64,000 nucleotides of DNA from Pogonophryne albipinna (GCA_028583405.1 CM053247.1:8624946-8688945); one strand, 5' to 3'; positions 1-10,445 are shown, numbered from the stretch's first letter. Notes: generated by a model from the letters alone, not told the origin. Numbers and translations are program-made.

Positions 1-97
1 TTTTTACTGTTGTTGTTATTTTGTTTCTACTTTACTTGCTTGTATAGCACTTTGAGCACCAGGAAAAGTGCTATATAAATGAATTATTATTATTATT
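1..97 (+). mobile_element. L2-type LINE 3' tail
   Basis: The sequence ends in the stem 'tttgagcacc aggaaaagtgct' followed by a TTATTATT run. The same 3' end closes the L2 copy at 27.4-29.4 kb. Only the untranslated tail is present here. Confidence 0.8.
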
Positions 98-99
98 TA

Positions 100-215
100 G
101 TAACAGGGCTGAAAGAGAGGGGTATGAGCCATGCTGCAATGGGCGATTTATTTGGTATTTTCACCAAAACACTTCTGAGACATGTTTTGTATAGATATGG
201 CCCCTATAATATATT
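100..215. mobile_element. Fragment of a TTAA-type MITE (right half)
   Basis: The stretch around 'gtatgagccatgctgcaa' and 'gggcgatttatttggtatt' matches the right half of the complete MITE at 54710-55412. The left half of this family sits at 12440-12506 in front of block 2, so the L2 tail appears to have landed inside an older MITE. Confidence 0.5.
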
Positions 216-407
216 GTTCAAATTGTGCAAAAATTGCGACGGATAAATGAGAAAGAGGGTTAAAGTTCAAGATATAAGACGTTTGTTCCCAATTGTGTGT
301 ATTCTGCATGCTAGTGCAGTTGCACTACATACTGAAAGAAAAAAGTATGCAGCCTTATTTTTGCATCCATATGACCTTATTTGATCGTATCATGTTATTC
401 CACACAC

Positions 408-840
408 ACTAATATAATAATAATAATAGATTTATTTTGTTTGCGCTTTTCCAGGTGCTCAAAGACGCTTTACAGATATAGTGAAAAGAAAAGAACAACA
501 AATAAATAAATATAGTTAAAGTCAAATAATACAAAAACAATCACACATTAAAAGCCAGATTGAAGAGGTGAGTGTTTTGAAGGTGGTGAGGTCAGTGCAG
601 TCTCTGATGGGTTGGGGGAGTGAGTTCCAGAGGGAGGGGGCAGCGACGGAGAAGGCTCTGTCCCCCCAGGTCCGGTGATTGGTGCGGGTGGGGATGGATA
701 GGAGGTTGTCTTCTGATGAGCGGAGGCAGCGGGAAGGGGTGTGGCGGTGCAGCAGGTCTGTGAGGGGGGGGGGGGGGGGGCTGATTGTTGAGGGCTTTGT
801 GAGTAATGAGGAGGACTTTGAAGTTGATTATCCATTAAGA
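408..840 (-). mobile_element. L2-type LINE 3' end, minus strand
   Basis: Read on the minus strand, this encodes the characteristic L2 C-terminal pattern (W-G-D-R-A-F, L-W-N-S-L-P), followed by a 3' UTR with a TTATTATT tail near 415. It is 5'-truncated and carries a long G/C homopolymer at 766-780 whose length differs in copy 2. It is a fossil and encodes no protein. Confidence 0.75.
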
Positions 841-1871
841 AGGATCGTCCAATTCCCTTATTTTTATTTTTAAAATGTTATTGAGATTGAAGTACGAAAA
901 TTGTACGACATTGGTGTATAATATGTCACATCTGTTTATGCGACGACCATACAAAGACAATTCAACAATAGGCATGTAAAATTTAAGTTTTATTTTATTA
1001 TTATTTTCCTGAATTTCTTGCACATTTTCCTGAAGAAAAAAACATATTGTGAGCATTGCTTTTAATTTCTTTATTTTGTATTTCAAGGAGCTGGCAGAGA
1101 AGGGTGCGAATGTTACGGAGTTACAGTGGAAATATTTTGTAAGAACTACAAAGCAAAACTAACAATTGTAATATTAACAATGACTGCAATCTAAAATGTG
1201 TCTGAATTACATGTGATGACTTCCTTGATATACAGCACACATCATTATCCTTACATTGCAGTTATTATTTTTGATATGTGTTTATGCAGTGAATCATTAT
1301 CTTTCTGGACTATTCCTGCAACTTCCCAATGTGCATTCTCTCTATCCAAGAGGGGGCGTCTCCTCTGGTTGAGCACATCAGGTTTTATAGAAGTTAATGA
1401 GAAAATAATCTTCCTATCACTTCATTAACTCAGTATCACTTCCAGCAAACATATTCTTTATAAGTTTACAGTCGCTAGTTTCAAATCAAAATGGTGATTA
1501 CTTGATAAATATTTAAAACAGTAAACAGTTTACTTATTCCATTTAAGACAATAAGCAGGCCCGCCCCTCCCTACACGCAGATCACGTGGGGCCTCACATC
1601 GCGGAGGGGGCCTCACCCGAAGTGCATATTTATGCACCTTTATGCGCTTATGCGGCGCAATTACTGTAAGCGTGCACCCCCCCCCCCCCCCGGGTGTTTT
1701 TTTAATGCTGAAACAATCAGACTGTAGGAAAAACCCAGAACACCTGGAGAAAACCCATTCATGAAGACTACATGGATTTAGGGGAAAGGGGGAACAATGG
1801 GAACACATTAAATTAAAGGGGAAACAGTGGGGTAGGGGAGTAGAGGGGTAGGGGGGATGTAGATTGGCCAT
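841..1871. other. No gene recognised; AT-rich spacer
   Basis: No convincing exon or intact element was seen. A 'gcaggcccgcccc' segment with a C homopolymer at about 1676-1690 looks like transposon debris. The stretch is repeated almost unchanged in block 2 (14390-15420). Confidence 0.6.
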
Positions 1872-4499
1872 TTAATTCATCCCAGCTATCGTGAGGTGCT
1901 CCTGCTTCCTCTTGATCATTCTTGTTTGCTCAGTGGCAAATCTGAGCAATGGTTCCCCTGTCACTCGCAACACAACCCGAGCGGAACAGATCTTTACTGC
2001 AGTTGTTGTGAGTGTTGGGAGGAGGGTACGCTGCAGGTTACTTTCACTGTTCTTCTTGTGAAGTGATGGGAGGAGGGTACGCTGCAGGTTACTTTCACTG
2101 TTCTTCTTGTGAAGTGATGGGAGGAGGGTACGCTGCAGGTTACTTTCACTGTTCTTCTTGTGAAGTGATGGGAGGAGGGTACGCTGCAGGTTACTTTCAC
2201 TGTTCTTCTTGTGAAGTGATGGGAGGAGGGTACGCTGCAGGTTACTTTCACTGTTCTTCTTGTGAAGTGATGGGAGGAGGGTACGCTGCAGGTTATTTTC
2301 ACTGTTCTTCTTGTGAAGTGATGGGAGGAGGGTACGCTGCAGGTTACTTTCACTGTTATCCTGCTTGGTGTCCCGGCTTTTAGGAGTGTGCAATGATTCC
2401 CCTGTCACTCGCAACACAACCCGAGCGGAACAGATCTTTACTGCAGTTGTTGTGAGTGTTGGGAGGAGGGTACGCTGCAGGTTACTTTCACTGTTCTTCT
2501 TGTGAAGTGATGGGAGGAGGGTACGCTGCAGGTTATTTTCACTGTTCTTCTTGTGAAGTGATGGGAGGAGGGTACGCTGCAGGTTACTTTCACTGTTCTT
2601 CTTGTGAAGTGATGGGAGGAGGGTACGCTGCAGGTTATTTTCACTGTTCTTCTTGTGAAGTGATGGGAGGAGGGTACGCTGCAGGTTATTTTCACTGTTC
2701 TTCTTGTGAAGTGATGGGAGGAGGGTACGCTGCAGGTTACTTTCACTGTTCTTCTTGTGAAGTGGTGGGAGGAGGGTACGCTGCAGATTCCTTTACTGTT
2801 ATCCTGCTTGGTGTCCCGGCTTTTAGGAGTGTCCAATCTGGGCAACTGCTCTCCTGTTTCTTTCCCACGGTTCTTTGATGACTCCACCCCAGTTGGGGCA
2901 GAGTGTCTTCCTGCAGGTGCTCCCGGTGTTTTAATGGTTGGGAGGCGGGTTGGCCGCAGATCAGCAGTACTGCTCTCTTTGATCTGAAACTTGTCCTTTT
3001 CCAGGTACTGCTTTATCTTCTCCTCCGAGGAAGGGGTGAGCTGCCATGTAGAATTTGCCTTCGTGGGCAACGGTTCACCTGCATCTTTTGAACCATGGCG
3101 GGCATCACCAGCTCTGGAAAGTGTTGGCAGAACGTGCGGCCTCACATCCACCGTGGCTAGCTGCAGGCTGTTGCGTTCCCGATACCGTTTCATTAAGCAC
3201 GCCTTGCTAAACGGGGCAGTACCACGTTTGGGCAACCGCTCATCAGTTTGTCGACAGAAGTAATTGTAATCTGGCCCCTCCTGTCCTGTCTGAGCTGCTG
3301 GAAGATGCACGTCCTCCTGCCGCATGTATTGCTGGATTTTTTTCTCTTCCTCAGCAATCTGTTTCTCCATGTCTCTGGTAGCATATATTTCCTCTTTTAT
3401 CTCCTGTTGACGAAGGGCTTTATTTTTAGCAGCATCGGATAATAAATCCTCTTTATGCTTAATGTTTTTTTTTCTTTCTAAATCCACTTCTAGTTTATGT
3501 TGCTCCTCAGACAACCTGTCACGCTGTTTCATTTGATTTAACAAGTCCAGGCTGCCCTTTTTCTCCTCTCTCTCCTTCTGTTCATTTCCATGATGTTGTT
3601 CCACTCTGTGAGTGGCAATGCTCTTCAGAGCCGCAGCCCTCTTCTCCTTCACGTCCCTCTGCCGTTTTATCACTTCAGCCTCTGCCTCGGCCACTTCCTT
3701 GGACAACTTCACCTTCTCTCTTTGGATTCTCTGAGCAGCCTGCTGTTTTTTAGCATCTGCCAGTTGGTCTTTAACTATATCCTTAGGAATCTGCCTCATC
3801 TTGAATTGTTCTAACTTCTCCTGTTTTCTCTGCTGCAGCACTTCCTCTCTGTCAGTCTGAACACGTTTAATTTCCTTCTCCTTCATGTTCAGTTTTTCAA
3901 TTTCTCTTTGTCTTAGCCAGTTTTTTTTACAGATTTCCTCTTTGCGAAGTTTTAGGTTTTTGTCCTTTGCCTCCAGTTCTTTTCGTTGCTCATGTCTAAG
4001 CTTCTGTTTATGTTGTTCACCGAGGGCCAAGAGTTGGTCTCTTTCTTCCTTCTCCTGCTGTCTCTCCTTTTCTCTCAACAGCTTCTTCTCCTTGGTCTGC
4101 TTAATTAGCTCGTTTTTCAGAGCCAGCTTATCACGGCGTCTCTGACAAATTTTGTCCTCTTCTTTTCTCTGAGCATCAATACATATCTGACGAATTTCTT
4201 CTTCCTTTCTTCCTTCTCTGTTGGTCAGCCTTCCTCTCTATCTCTCTATTATACGCAGCAGTAACTGCATTGTCCTTTCTTATTTTTTCTTTTAAGAGGT
4301 CGCTATTGAACTTCCTGACACCTTCATTCTGGAAGAACCTCTTGTCATTAGCTGCGTCAAGCACTCGCTGCCAGTCCTTTCTCCTGAAATCCACCTCATT
4401 TGCAGCCGTCTCAGACCTATAGTCCTCCTCTGCCTGTTTGCGCATAATTATTTGTTCCCGTCGCTTCAATGTGCAGGTTTTGTAGATTGGATGAGCCAT
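1872..4499 (-). CDS. CFAP210/CCDC173-like ciliary coiled-coil protein, copy 1 (two frameshifts)
   Basis: The presumed start is the ATG at 4497-4499 (MAHPIYKTCTLKRREQ) and the stop is at 1872-1874, with no intron visible. The N-terminal 500 or so residues are continuous Lys/Glu/Arg/Gln-rich helix of the trichohyalin-plectin-homology kind. Motifs such as AAALKSIATHR and IAEEEKKIQQYM are laid out as in CFAP210 (CCDC173), a microtubule inner protein of motile cilia; that assignment is from memory of the family. The C-terminus is a 17-residue repeat (core NLQRTLLPSLHKKNSE) in two blocks of seven. Compared with copy 2 the frame is broken twice, by an extra T near 4203-4212 and a missing C near 2793-2797; both are short runs and could be assembly errors. 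The family's usual gene is multi-exon, so this intronless form suggests a retrocopy. An X-box lies 213 bp upstream of the ATG. Confidence 0.6.
2012..2375 (-). repeat. 51-bp coding minisatellite, array 1 of copy 1 (7 units)
   Basis: Seven units of 51 bp (17 codons) with 'gtacgctgcaggtta' at their core run head to tail. Units differ mainly by a C/T change (gttac/gttat). Because 51 is divisible by three, frames on both strands stay open, which creates spurious ORFs. The array and its flank ('cctgtcactcgcaacacaac') form a higher-order unit repeated at 2391-2800. Confidence 0.95.
2456..2800 (-). repeat. 51-bp coding minisatellite, array 2 of copy 1 (7 units)
   Basis: Seven units of the same 51-bp family. 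The last (minus-strand first) unit is degenerate ('gcagattcctttactg') and lacks one base relative to copy 2, which shifts the reading frame of the repeat region. Confidence 0.95.
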
Positions 4500-4711
4500 T
4501 TCAGTTTGTTCTGTGTTGTCGTGTTGTGTTGGGAAAATACTACCTGTGTCTCAACGACCTGCTGGACTCGTAGACAATTTCAAAGCCATATGACATCATC
4601 GCATCATGTGACCTGATGAATTCAGATAGTGACCTCTGCACATTCCGTGTGACATCACTTGACTTTGACTATTAAGTCATTCAAATAATTGCATTCCAAG
4701 TTGCCTATACA

Positions 4712-4724
4712 GTTGCTAGGCAAC
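4712..4724. promoter_or_regulatory. RFX X-box upstream of the coiled-coil gene, copy 1
   Basis: GTTGCTAGGCAAC is an almost perfect palindromic X-box, the site bound by RFX factors in promoters of ciliary genes. It lies 213 bp upstream of the minus-strand ATG at 4499. The same site is kept at 18314-18326. It fits a ciliary role for the gene, but binding is inferred. Confidence 0.65.
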
Positions 4725-5389
4725 CAACATTATTGAATTGACACCTGATTCTAAACTAATGCATTCCAATCAGGGGCGGATCTAGACAAATATTCATGGG
4801 GTGGCAAGAGGGTGGCAGGAGATGTTGAGGGGTGGCATCCCCCGGCAGAAGTATATGCTGATTTAATCGCAGTCATATCAATCAATGTTAACTTGGAAAG
4901 CCACAATATTAATATTTTAACTAAATAACATCAGGATACATTATTGTGGCACATCATTTAAATATAAATATATAAGGTGGCAGACATAATTTAATGAATT
5001 TTAAATGAACAATAACAAATAAAAGACCAGCAGGGGAACCAAATCTATGCAGACTGCTGCAATAAGTACATTAATTAACTGTCTCATCAATGTTTGTCTG
5101 AATTAATATGATAATATTAACAATCCCTATCAGCTGTCAATCACTTTTATGATTCACATATTCATTTATTATTCAATAAACTATATTTTTTGGAGGAGTT
5201 AATGATGAATGTTCCTCAAGATGCTGATGCTTGCTCACCTCCTTCCAATTTGAAGGACTATTTCAAAACTCAAAAGATTCAAAGGAACAGTTCAGCGCCG
5301 CACGACTTTACTGCAAACAGTTACAACCTTGACTTTACATCAGAAAGAACAAACATTAAAGAAGTGACTAACTGCATCAATTAGGGTTA

Positions 5390-5830
5390 AAAAACGTGTA
5401 CTCAGCTAAAACATATACATCGCTGCAGCTATTATCCAGTGGAAAGTCCTTACCTACTGGCCTAGTTAAATCCTTTGTGCCTGTAGCCATCAGGCTGCAC
5501 AACAAGGGGTCAACAATGTTACTGGACATAAATACACACTGTTTCCATACATCCATGCAAATATATGTAATATGTATGACCCAATATGTATATATGTTCA
5601 TTTTCATTCATTTCTTACTTCATAGTTTATATGACCCAATGTAGCTATATATGCTCATTTTTATTTTGTATTCATTTCTATTTCATAGTTTTTCATCATT
5701 TTTATTTGAATCTTTGATTTTATTAATCTGTGTGAATCTGTGCTGTCCTGTTTTTCATTCTTACCCTGTTGCTGTTTGAACTGCTGAATTTCCCCACGGG
5801 GATTAATAAAGGTCCATCTTATCTTAAATC
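5390..5830 (+). mobile_element. LINE 3' end (RTE/Jockey-type tail)
   Basis: A short reading frame (SGKSLPTGLVKSFVPVAIRL) typical of the C-terminus of a non-LTR retrotransposon polyprotein is followed by a 3' UTR ending 'ggggattaataaaggtcc' and a TCTTATCTTA tail. It is 5'-truncated. The same tail type occurs at 52.8 kb. Confidence 0.55.
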
Positions 5831-5998
5831 AAAGTGGTTACTTTTCTTTGGCTGGGCAGTGTAGTCTTATTTGACTTTCTCATAGTAATTAAAACTGTTT
5901 TTTGGGGGCAGACCGCCACAAAGAAAAATAAATATATACACACATACTGGTCATCATTTTAACAGTTTGTTATGATCATCCATTCCGTGAGCAGAGCA

Positions 5999-6200
5999 TC
6001 AAGTTGGCATGCCCAGCTGAATGCGGCGATTACCATGTTGTTCAGCAAAACGCCTCACAAACTTATTAAGATCCAAAGCTTTAGTGCGTTTTGATTCAAT
6101 GCTGAGTACAGCCAAACTTGACAGTCTCTTCTCTGTCCTTGTAGACCGCAAATACCTCATTCCTTGGGTCCGAATCGGTCCGAATGCTTCTCGTTTTGCG
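5999..6200 (-). pseudogene. hAT transposase C-terminal dimerisation fragment
   Basis: The minus strand reads TEKRLSSLAVLSIESKR, then KALDLNKFVRRFAEQH, and a stop at 5999-6001. This is the helix pair found at the C-terminus of hAT transposases. The catalytic part is absent. Copy 2 carries the same fragment at 19600-19801. Confidence 0.6.
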
Positions 6201-6682
6201 CCGTATACAGTCTATGACGCCGTCCCGTTCAAATTAAATTGCCGTCAATCATATGTTTCCACGTTCGCGCCAGGGCCGGGGGAGGGGTTACAAGGCTCGG
6301 GTCTTGTGCTGCATTATTAGGCCACAAGGTGAACCCTGTTATCGTTTCATCCCGCTCCACAGAAGTGGAACTACACAATCTTTAGTTCATAAAAAAGAAC
6401 GAGTCATGCTTATCCACCAAAAAAAAGTTTGTCGCTAAAATTCCTGTCAATTCTTCTAGGCACGTAATTATTGGCTGAACTAGTCCCTTCAAAGCGTAAT
6501 AATATCTTGATCAAAAGTAGTGCCACGGTTCGTCACGTGATCGTGCTACACCAATTGGGTAGCTGCATATTGTCAACAGAAGTGAAAGATGGCCGTCTAC
6601 ATGGTTACGCTAAACCAGACCAAATGGATTCTAAACAGTGCTGTATGCTTGTTTTATGTCATGTTTTGTCATATGTCTTAAT

Positions 6683-7441
6683 TAGGGCTGTCAAGTAAAT
6701 AACGCGTTAACGCAAAAAAAAATTAACGCCACTAATTATTTTAACGCGATTAACGCATGTGGAATTTTTTTCTCCCTCGGCCGCCCCGTAGTTTCAGAGC
6801 GCATCGAGTTTAAAATACCATCTACAAGCTGATAATGACAAGCCCCGCTCCTCGTCCGCTTGTGGCAGACCACGCTTCCAGCTCCACCGCTCACCGGCAG
6901 CACCGACTGGCCCATCGGGAGGACCGGGAGGGTGTGTGTTGTGTGGCCCGAGCGAGCGAGAGAGAGACCTTACGTGCATTGTTGTTGTTAGCATCTGGTG
7001 CTAGCTAGCTGCACTAAACTGGATATAAGGAGCTGTTTAAATGAAACAGAGGAGCGACATTTCGCCAACAACTGTGCCGAGCACTTGACTTCTATGCAGG
7101 AAGCCAGACAGTGAACATTGTACAGAAGTCAGCACGGATAGTGCGCAACATGATTGCAGCGTCCAGGCAGCTCCCGTTCCAGCATATGCCTTGAGTTGCA
7201 CATAGCTCCAACGATCCATCACACACACACACACACACCACACACACAGTAGTGTATTATTGTATGAGAGGTTGAATTGAGGCGAATATTTGTAATGTTC
7301 AGAGGTTGTTGCGTTTCATTGTTCAAATGATAATAAACATTAGCATAAAGCATATTTGTCCACTGATATGTTGATAAGAGTATTAAAAACTTGAAAAATA
7401 TTCCTCTCAGGTACATTTAGAACAGATCAAAAATAGCCCTA
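6683..7441 (+). mobile_element. Non-autonomous hAT inserted in the left TIR
   Basis: It starts TAGGGCTGTCAAG, ends AAATAGCCCTA, and is flanked by a perfect 8-bp duplication GTCTTAAT (6675-6682 and 7442-7449). The intact right TIR of the host element reads straight through the same site, so it serves as the empty allele. About 7040-7220 encodes a relic of a BED-type hAT transposase, with the motifs NNCAEHLTSCRK and NMIAASRQLPFQHMP clearer in block 2. Confidence 0.85.
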
Positions 7442-7492
7442 GTCTTAATACATCACTAAGTCCGAGGTATTTGCGTTATATACGCGGTATTT

Positions 7493-8065
7493 GTGAGAGG
7501 TAAAAGAAAGTCATTTGCTGTTGCATGTGAGAAAGATGACTACCTTAAGGCTTTTAGAAGTTTAGGTACTAACTTTAACTTGGAGCAATCAACATTTGCA
7601 CTTCTTTGCCGGTATGTATGTCACCTATATGATCAGCCAGCAGCCGAAAATGTAAATGATGCTAGGTACAAGGCTTTCTGTATGGCATCATCGGCCTTGC
7701 CAGAATTAAGCATTCCCCCTACTCCTGATGCCCTCCATCAGCACTGCAAAAGGGCAAATTACCAGGCAGCAATAATGAGGTCCTGTCTCAAAAGAGAAAT
7801 AAATGCTCCATCACCTGCTGGATATGGTTGGGAAATAGAGGATGGGAACTTACACGTCACCTGGATGACAATAAATCCTGCCCCTGACAGTGTGTTGAAT
7901 GTGATACACTGCAGCTGCAAAGAGTCTGCCTGTGAGAAAGGCAGATGTTCATGCTTCTCTGCAGGACTCTGTTGCACAGACTTATGTCGTTGCTCAAATT
8001 GTGCAAATAAAAAAGAAACGGAGGAAGAGAACGATGACTGCCCTGACACTGACAGTGAGGAATAG
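7493..8065 (+). CDS. Transposon-encoded CXC (tesmin-like) cysteine-rich protein, copy 1
   Basis: The open frame gives about 190 residues but opens on GTG, so the true start or an upstream exon is unknown and no function can be assigned with certainty. Residues 1-100 contain no motif I recognise. Residues 80-130 contain PTPDALHQHCKRANYQAA and PSPAGYGWEIEDG. Residues 140-175 form a cysteine cluster (HCSCKESACEKGRCSC, then LCCTDLCRCSNC) like the DNA-binding CXC domain of tesmin/TSO1. Similar tails occur in many animal transposon-derived proteins. The end is acidic (EEENDDCPDTDSEE). No DDE catalytic domain is visible, so it may be a terminal exon or accessory protein of the element. Confidence 0.6.
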   Translation: MRGKRKSFAVACEKDDYLKAFRSLGTNFNLEQSTFALLCRYVCHLYDQPAAENVNDARYKAFCMASSALPELSIPPTPDALHQHCKRANYQAAIMRSCLKREINAPSPAGYGWEIEDGNLHVTWMTINPAPDSVLNVIHCSCKESACEKGRCSCFSAGLCCTDLCRCSNCANKKETEEENDDCPDTDSEE

Positions 8066-8936
8066 GAATGTCCTTATTCTGTTTTGTACTGTTTTCTATG
8101 TCATACCTTTTATATTTGTAATAAATCTCGTTTTTATGGTTCATCAGTGTTGTTTTCATTTGTGGAGGGATGAATGAGTAAATAAATGAATCAATGGACA
8201 TTGGTATAAGTACTGCATTTTATTGATCTAAATTACTTAACGTAACAAGTTAACCTTCTTCTTGGACGCAGCTATGTATGAAATCAAGTCATGTTTATTT
8301 TAAGAGTGCATTTAACGTGTACAGGGTAACAATAACAACAGACAGACAGACAAAAAGTCCTCAGTCTAATGGATAATCCACGAGCTCAGCCAATGAACCT
8401 AGCGATGCGAACATGGTAGTCCAGGAATGTTGTTGTAGCTGGAGTTGGCTGATAAACGCTGCTAGCCAATGTTGATTCGATGGTCAACTCTGTTCCCAGA
8501 TAGTAAAACCTCTCACAAATACCGCGTATATAACGCAAATACCTCGGACTTAGTGATGTATTAAGACATATGACAAAACATGACATAAAACAAGCATACA
8601 GCACTGTTTAGAATCCATTTGGTCTGCTTTAGCGTAACCATGTAGGCGGCCATCTTCCACTTCTGTTGACAATATGCAGCTACCCAATTGGTGTAGCACG
8701 ATCACGTGACGAACCGTGGCACTACTTTTGACCAAGATATTATTACGCTTTGAAGGGACTAGTTCAGCCAATAATTACGTGCCTAGAAGAATTGACAGGA
8801 ATTTTAGCGACGAACTTTTTTTTGGTGGATAAGCATGACTCGTTCTTTTTTATGAACTAAAGATTATGTAGTTCCACTTCTGTGGAGCGGGATTTCTTTT
8901 CTAAAGGACTTTTCGAGGTTCACCTTGCGGCCTAAT

Positions 8937-9202
8937 GTTTTTGATTTTCTATTACACAGTTTCTCTCCTCCAGATATCAAACCAACCAATTTACCAATCA
9001 TTAACTCAATCAATTACTACATTAATCAGTTAACGAACCAATCACTAACTTAATCATGCACTAACTAAATCAACCAATCAATCAATCAATTCAAATCATA
9101 ATTTAAATGGCTCGTAAAATATAAAAGTGTAATCGAATGTAATTTGAGTATGTTTATTGTATTTTTCAGTTGAAATGTATCTCCATGACTTCTCTCCCAC
9201 AG
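8937..9202. other. Unique flank; no gene seen
   Basis: AT-rich sequence with several 'caatcaat' runs joins the transposon end to the first lectin exon. It has no counterpart next to copy 2. Confidence 0.6.
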
Positions 9203-9571
9203 CGCTGTGCTCTCTGTCTTCATGTGTACTCCAACCTGAGTTTGTCTTATTCAAAGAAAAGAAAACCTGGCGTGAGGCTCAGAGTTTCTGCAGAGAGGAT
9301 TGTCTCGACCTGGCCACCATAGAGGACCTGGGAGAAACAGTGCTGAGATCTGTTGAGGGCCAGTACGATGATGCCGTGTGGATAGGACTCATGAAAGGGG
9401 AGCAGAGGCGGCACTGGTCCATAACTGAAAAAGATTTCTACAAGAAGGGAGAAAGAGAGTATTTCATTTGGGACATCCAAGAAGATACTGGTTTCAACTG
9501 TGGAGCCTTCAACAACGGGACACTGTTTGTCAGAGAGTGCACCACCACACAACGTTCAATTTGCTTTGATG
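9203..9571 (+). CDS. C-type lectin domain exon A
   Basis: This is a 369-nt exon between acceptor 'tctcccacag' and donor 'GTGAGT', with a split codon of phase 1 at both ends. It encodes one complete C-type lectin-like domain: TWREAQSFC, DLATIEDLGE, VWIGLMKGE, NCGAF and a terminal REC-x7-C pair. The EPN or QPD and WND residues that bind Ca2+ and sugar are absent, so classical lectin activity is unlikely. Symmetric phase-1 CTLD exons are typical of mannose-receptor-like and fish multi-CTLD proteins. Exon B lies 1.35 kb downstream in compatible phase. No signal-peptide, transmembrane or terminal exon is recognised, so this is part of a gene or a relic. Confidence 0.8.
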
Positions 9572-9586
9572 GTGAGTGACACTTTT

Positions 9587-10337
9587 GGCGCGTTTCCACT
9601 GCAGCGGGTAGCTCGCTTTAAGCGTGCCGAGCCGTGCGGGGCCCGTTTTTGGTTGCGTTTCCACTTGGCCTAGTTTTGGCCCGGGGCTACTTTTTCACCT
9701 TTTTTCTGGCCCGACTAAATCGTGGTTCTAGGGCCAGGAACAACCAGGCTGAGTCGGGCTGAGTATGCAAAACTAGAGAGATAATCGCTAGCAAGGGGGC
9801 TACAACTACAACAAGATGAACATATTTGACCGTGATTTAATTGTAATACACGTTTCAAAATGATGCCGAAGTAACAACATACTGATACCGGTTAGTAAAA
9901 ACCATGAATTAATGCTTTGACAAGTCTGCAGACAGACGGCAGGCGAAAAACCCTTTTAAAATGCGTGCTTTCTAAATGGAGCTTGGCTAAGCTAACGTTA
10001 TATATGCTCCGACCGTCCACACTCACAACAACGGCCTATACAGACATAAATAAACCAGCGACTGTATTCGCCATGACACAGGCAGTCTGTGGTTTGTACT
10101 TGTTTAACTTTTGTCTAGTTTCTGAACAGATATGAAGAGCTGTGAGCTCTGAGTGCTAAGAGCTAACGGCTGTGTTGTTGTTTGGGGCGCTCATTGAAGA
10201 TGACGTCACGGCTCCGCCTACACTGCGTTACTATAGTAACTACCCCAGTTCCTAAACTGTAATGGAAACGCAGCCGGGCCTAATAAGGCCTAACCAAATC
10301 GAGCGAGGCCGAGCGAGGCCTGCAGTGGAAACGCGCC
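9587..10337. mobile_element. MITE with GGCGCGTTTCCACTGCAG inverted ends
   Basis: It begins GGCGCGTTTCCACTGCAG and ends CTGCAGTGGAAACGCGCC, 751 bp in the intron between lectin exons A and B, starting 15 bp after the donor of exon A. No convincing target duplication and no coding capacity were seen. Confidence 0.75.
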
Positions 10338-10356
10338 ATTATGATTCTGGAGTCAC

Positions 10357-10395
10357 TCACACACACACACACACACACATACACACACACACACA

Positions 10396-10445
<50 letters not shown>

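Larger units (their letters stand above)
4774..6315 (-). mobile_element. Decayed hAT element with a LINE tail inside
   Basis: The end near 4774 (CAGGGGCGGATCTAGAC) has the look of a hAT terminus. At 5999-6200 the minus strand encodes a hAT C-terminal dimerisation segment. Between them, 5390-5825 is the 3' end of a plus-strand LINE ending in 'gaatttccccacggggatta'. The other hAT terminus was not found. The whole stretch is repeated in block 2. Confidence 0.5.
1..8936. repeat. Segmental duplication, copy 1
   Basis: The block matches 13548-24652 base for base over long stretches; position 1 corresponds to 13548. Differences are mostly single-base indels in homopolymers, one fewer 51-bp minisatellite unit, and the absence of a 2.1 kb insertion that copy 2 carries at the place equivalent to 8422/8423. 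The right edge of homology falls at the terminus of a transposon near 8936. The left edge is outside the window. The near identity implies a recent event or strong gene conversion. Confidence 0.95.
6316..8936 (+). mobile_element. DNA transposon with about 430-bp terminal inverted repeats, copy 1
   Basis: The right TIR (8508-8936) is the reverse complement of a left TIR that begins at 6316 (ATTAGGCCACAAGGTG) and ends near 7501. The left TIR is interrupted by a 759-bp hAT (6683-7441). Inside is one reading frame encoding a CXC-type cysteine-rich protein. A target duplication could not be fixed; an AT dinucleotide is possible. The superfamily is not identified: the very long TIRs and the lone CXC-tail protein do not match hAT, Tc1 or piggyBac elements. 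Confidence 0.75.

Noticed and set aside
2012..2800. CRISPR-like array
   Set aside because: The 51-bp units abut with no spacers, and the sequence is vertebrate.
2012..2878. Plus-strand ORFs made of repeated GGGYAAGYFHCSSCEV
   Set aside because: They are the antisense reading of the 51-bp minisatellite; the minus-strand frame is continuous with the coiled-coil gene.
7493..7495. GTG as a true start codon of the CXC protein
   Set aside because: A GTG start is very unlikely in a vertebrate gene; the frame probably begins in an upstream exon or is incomplete.
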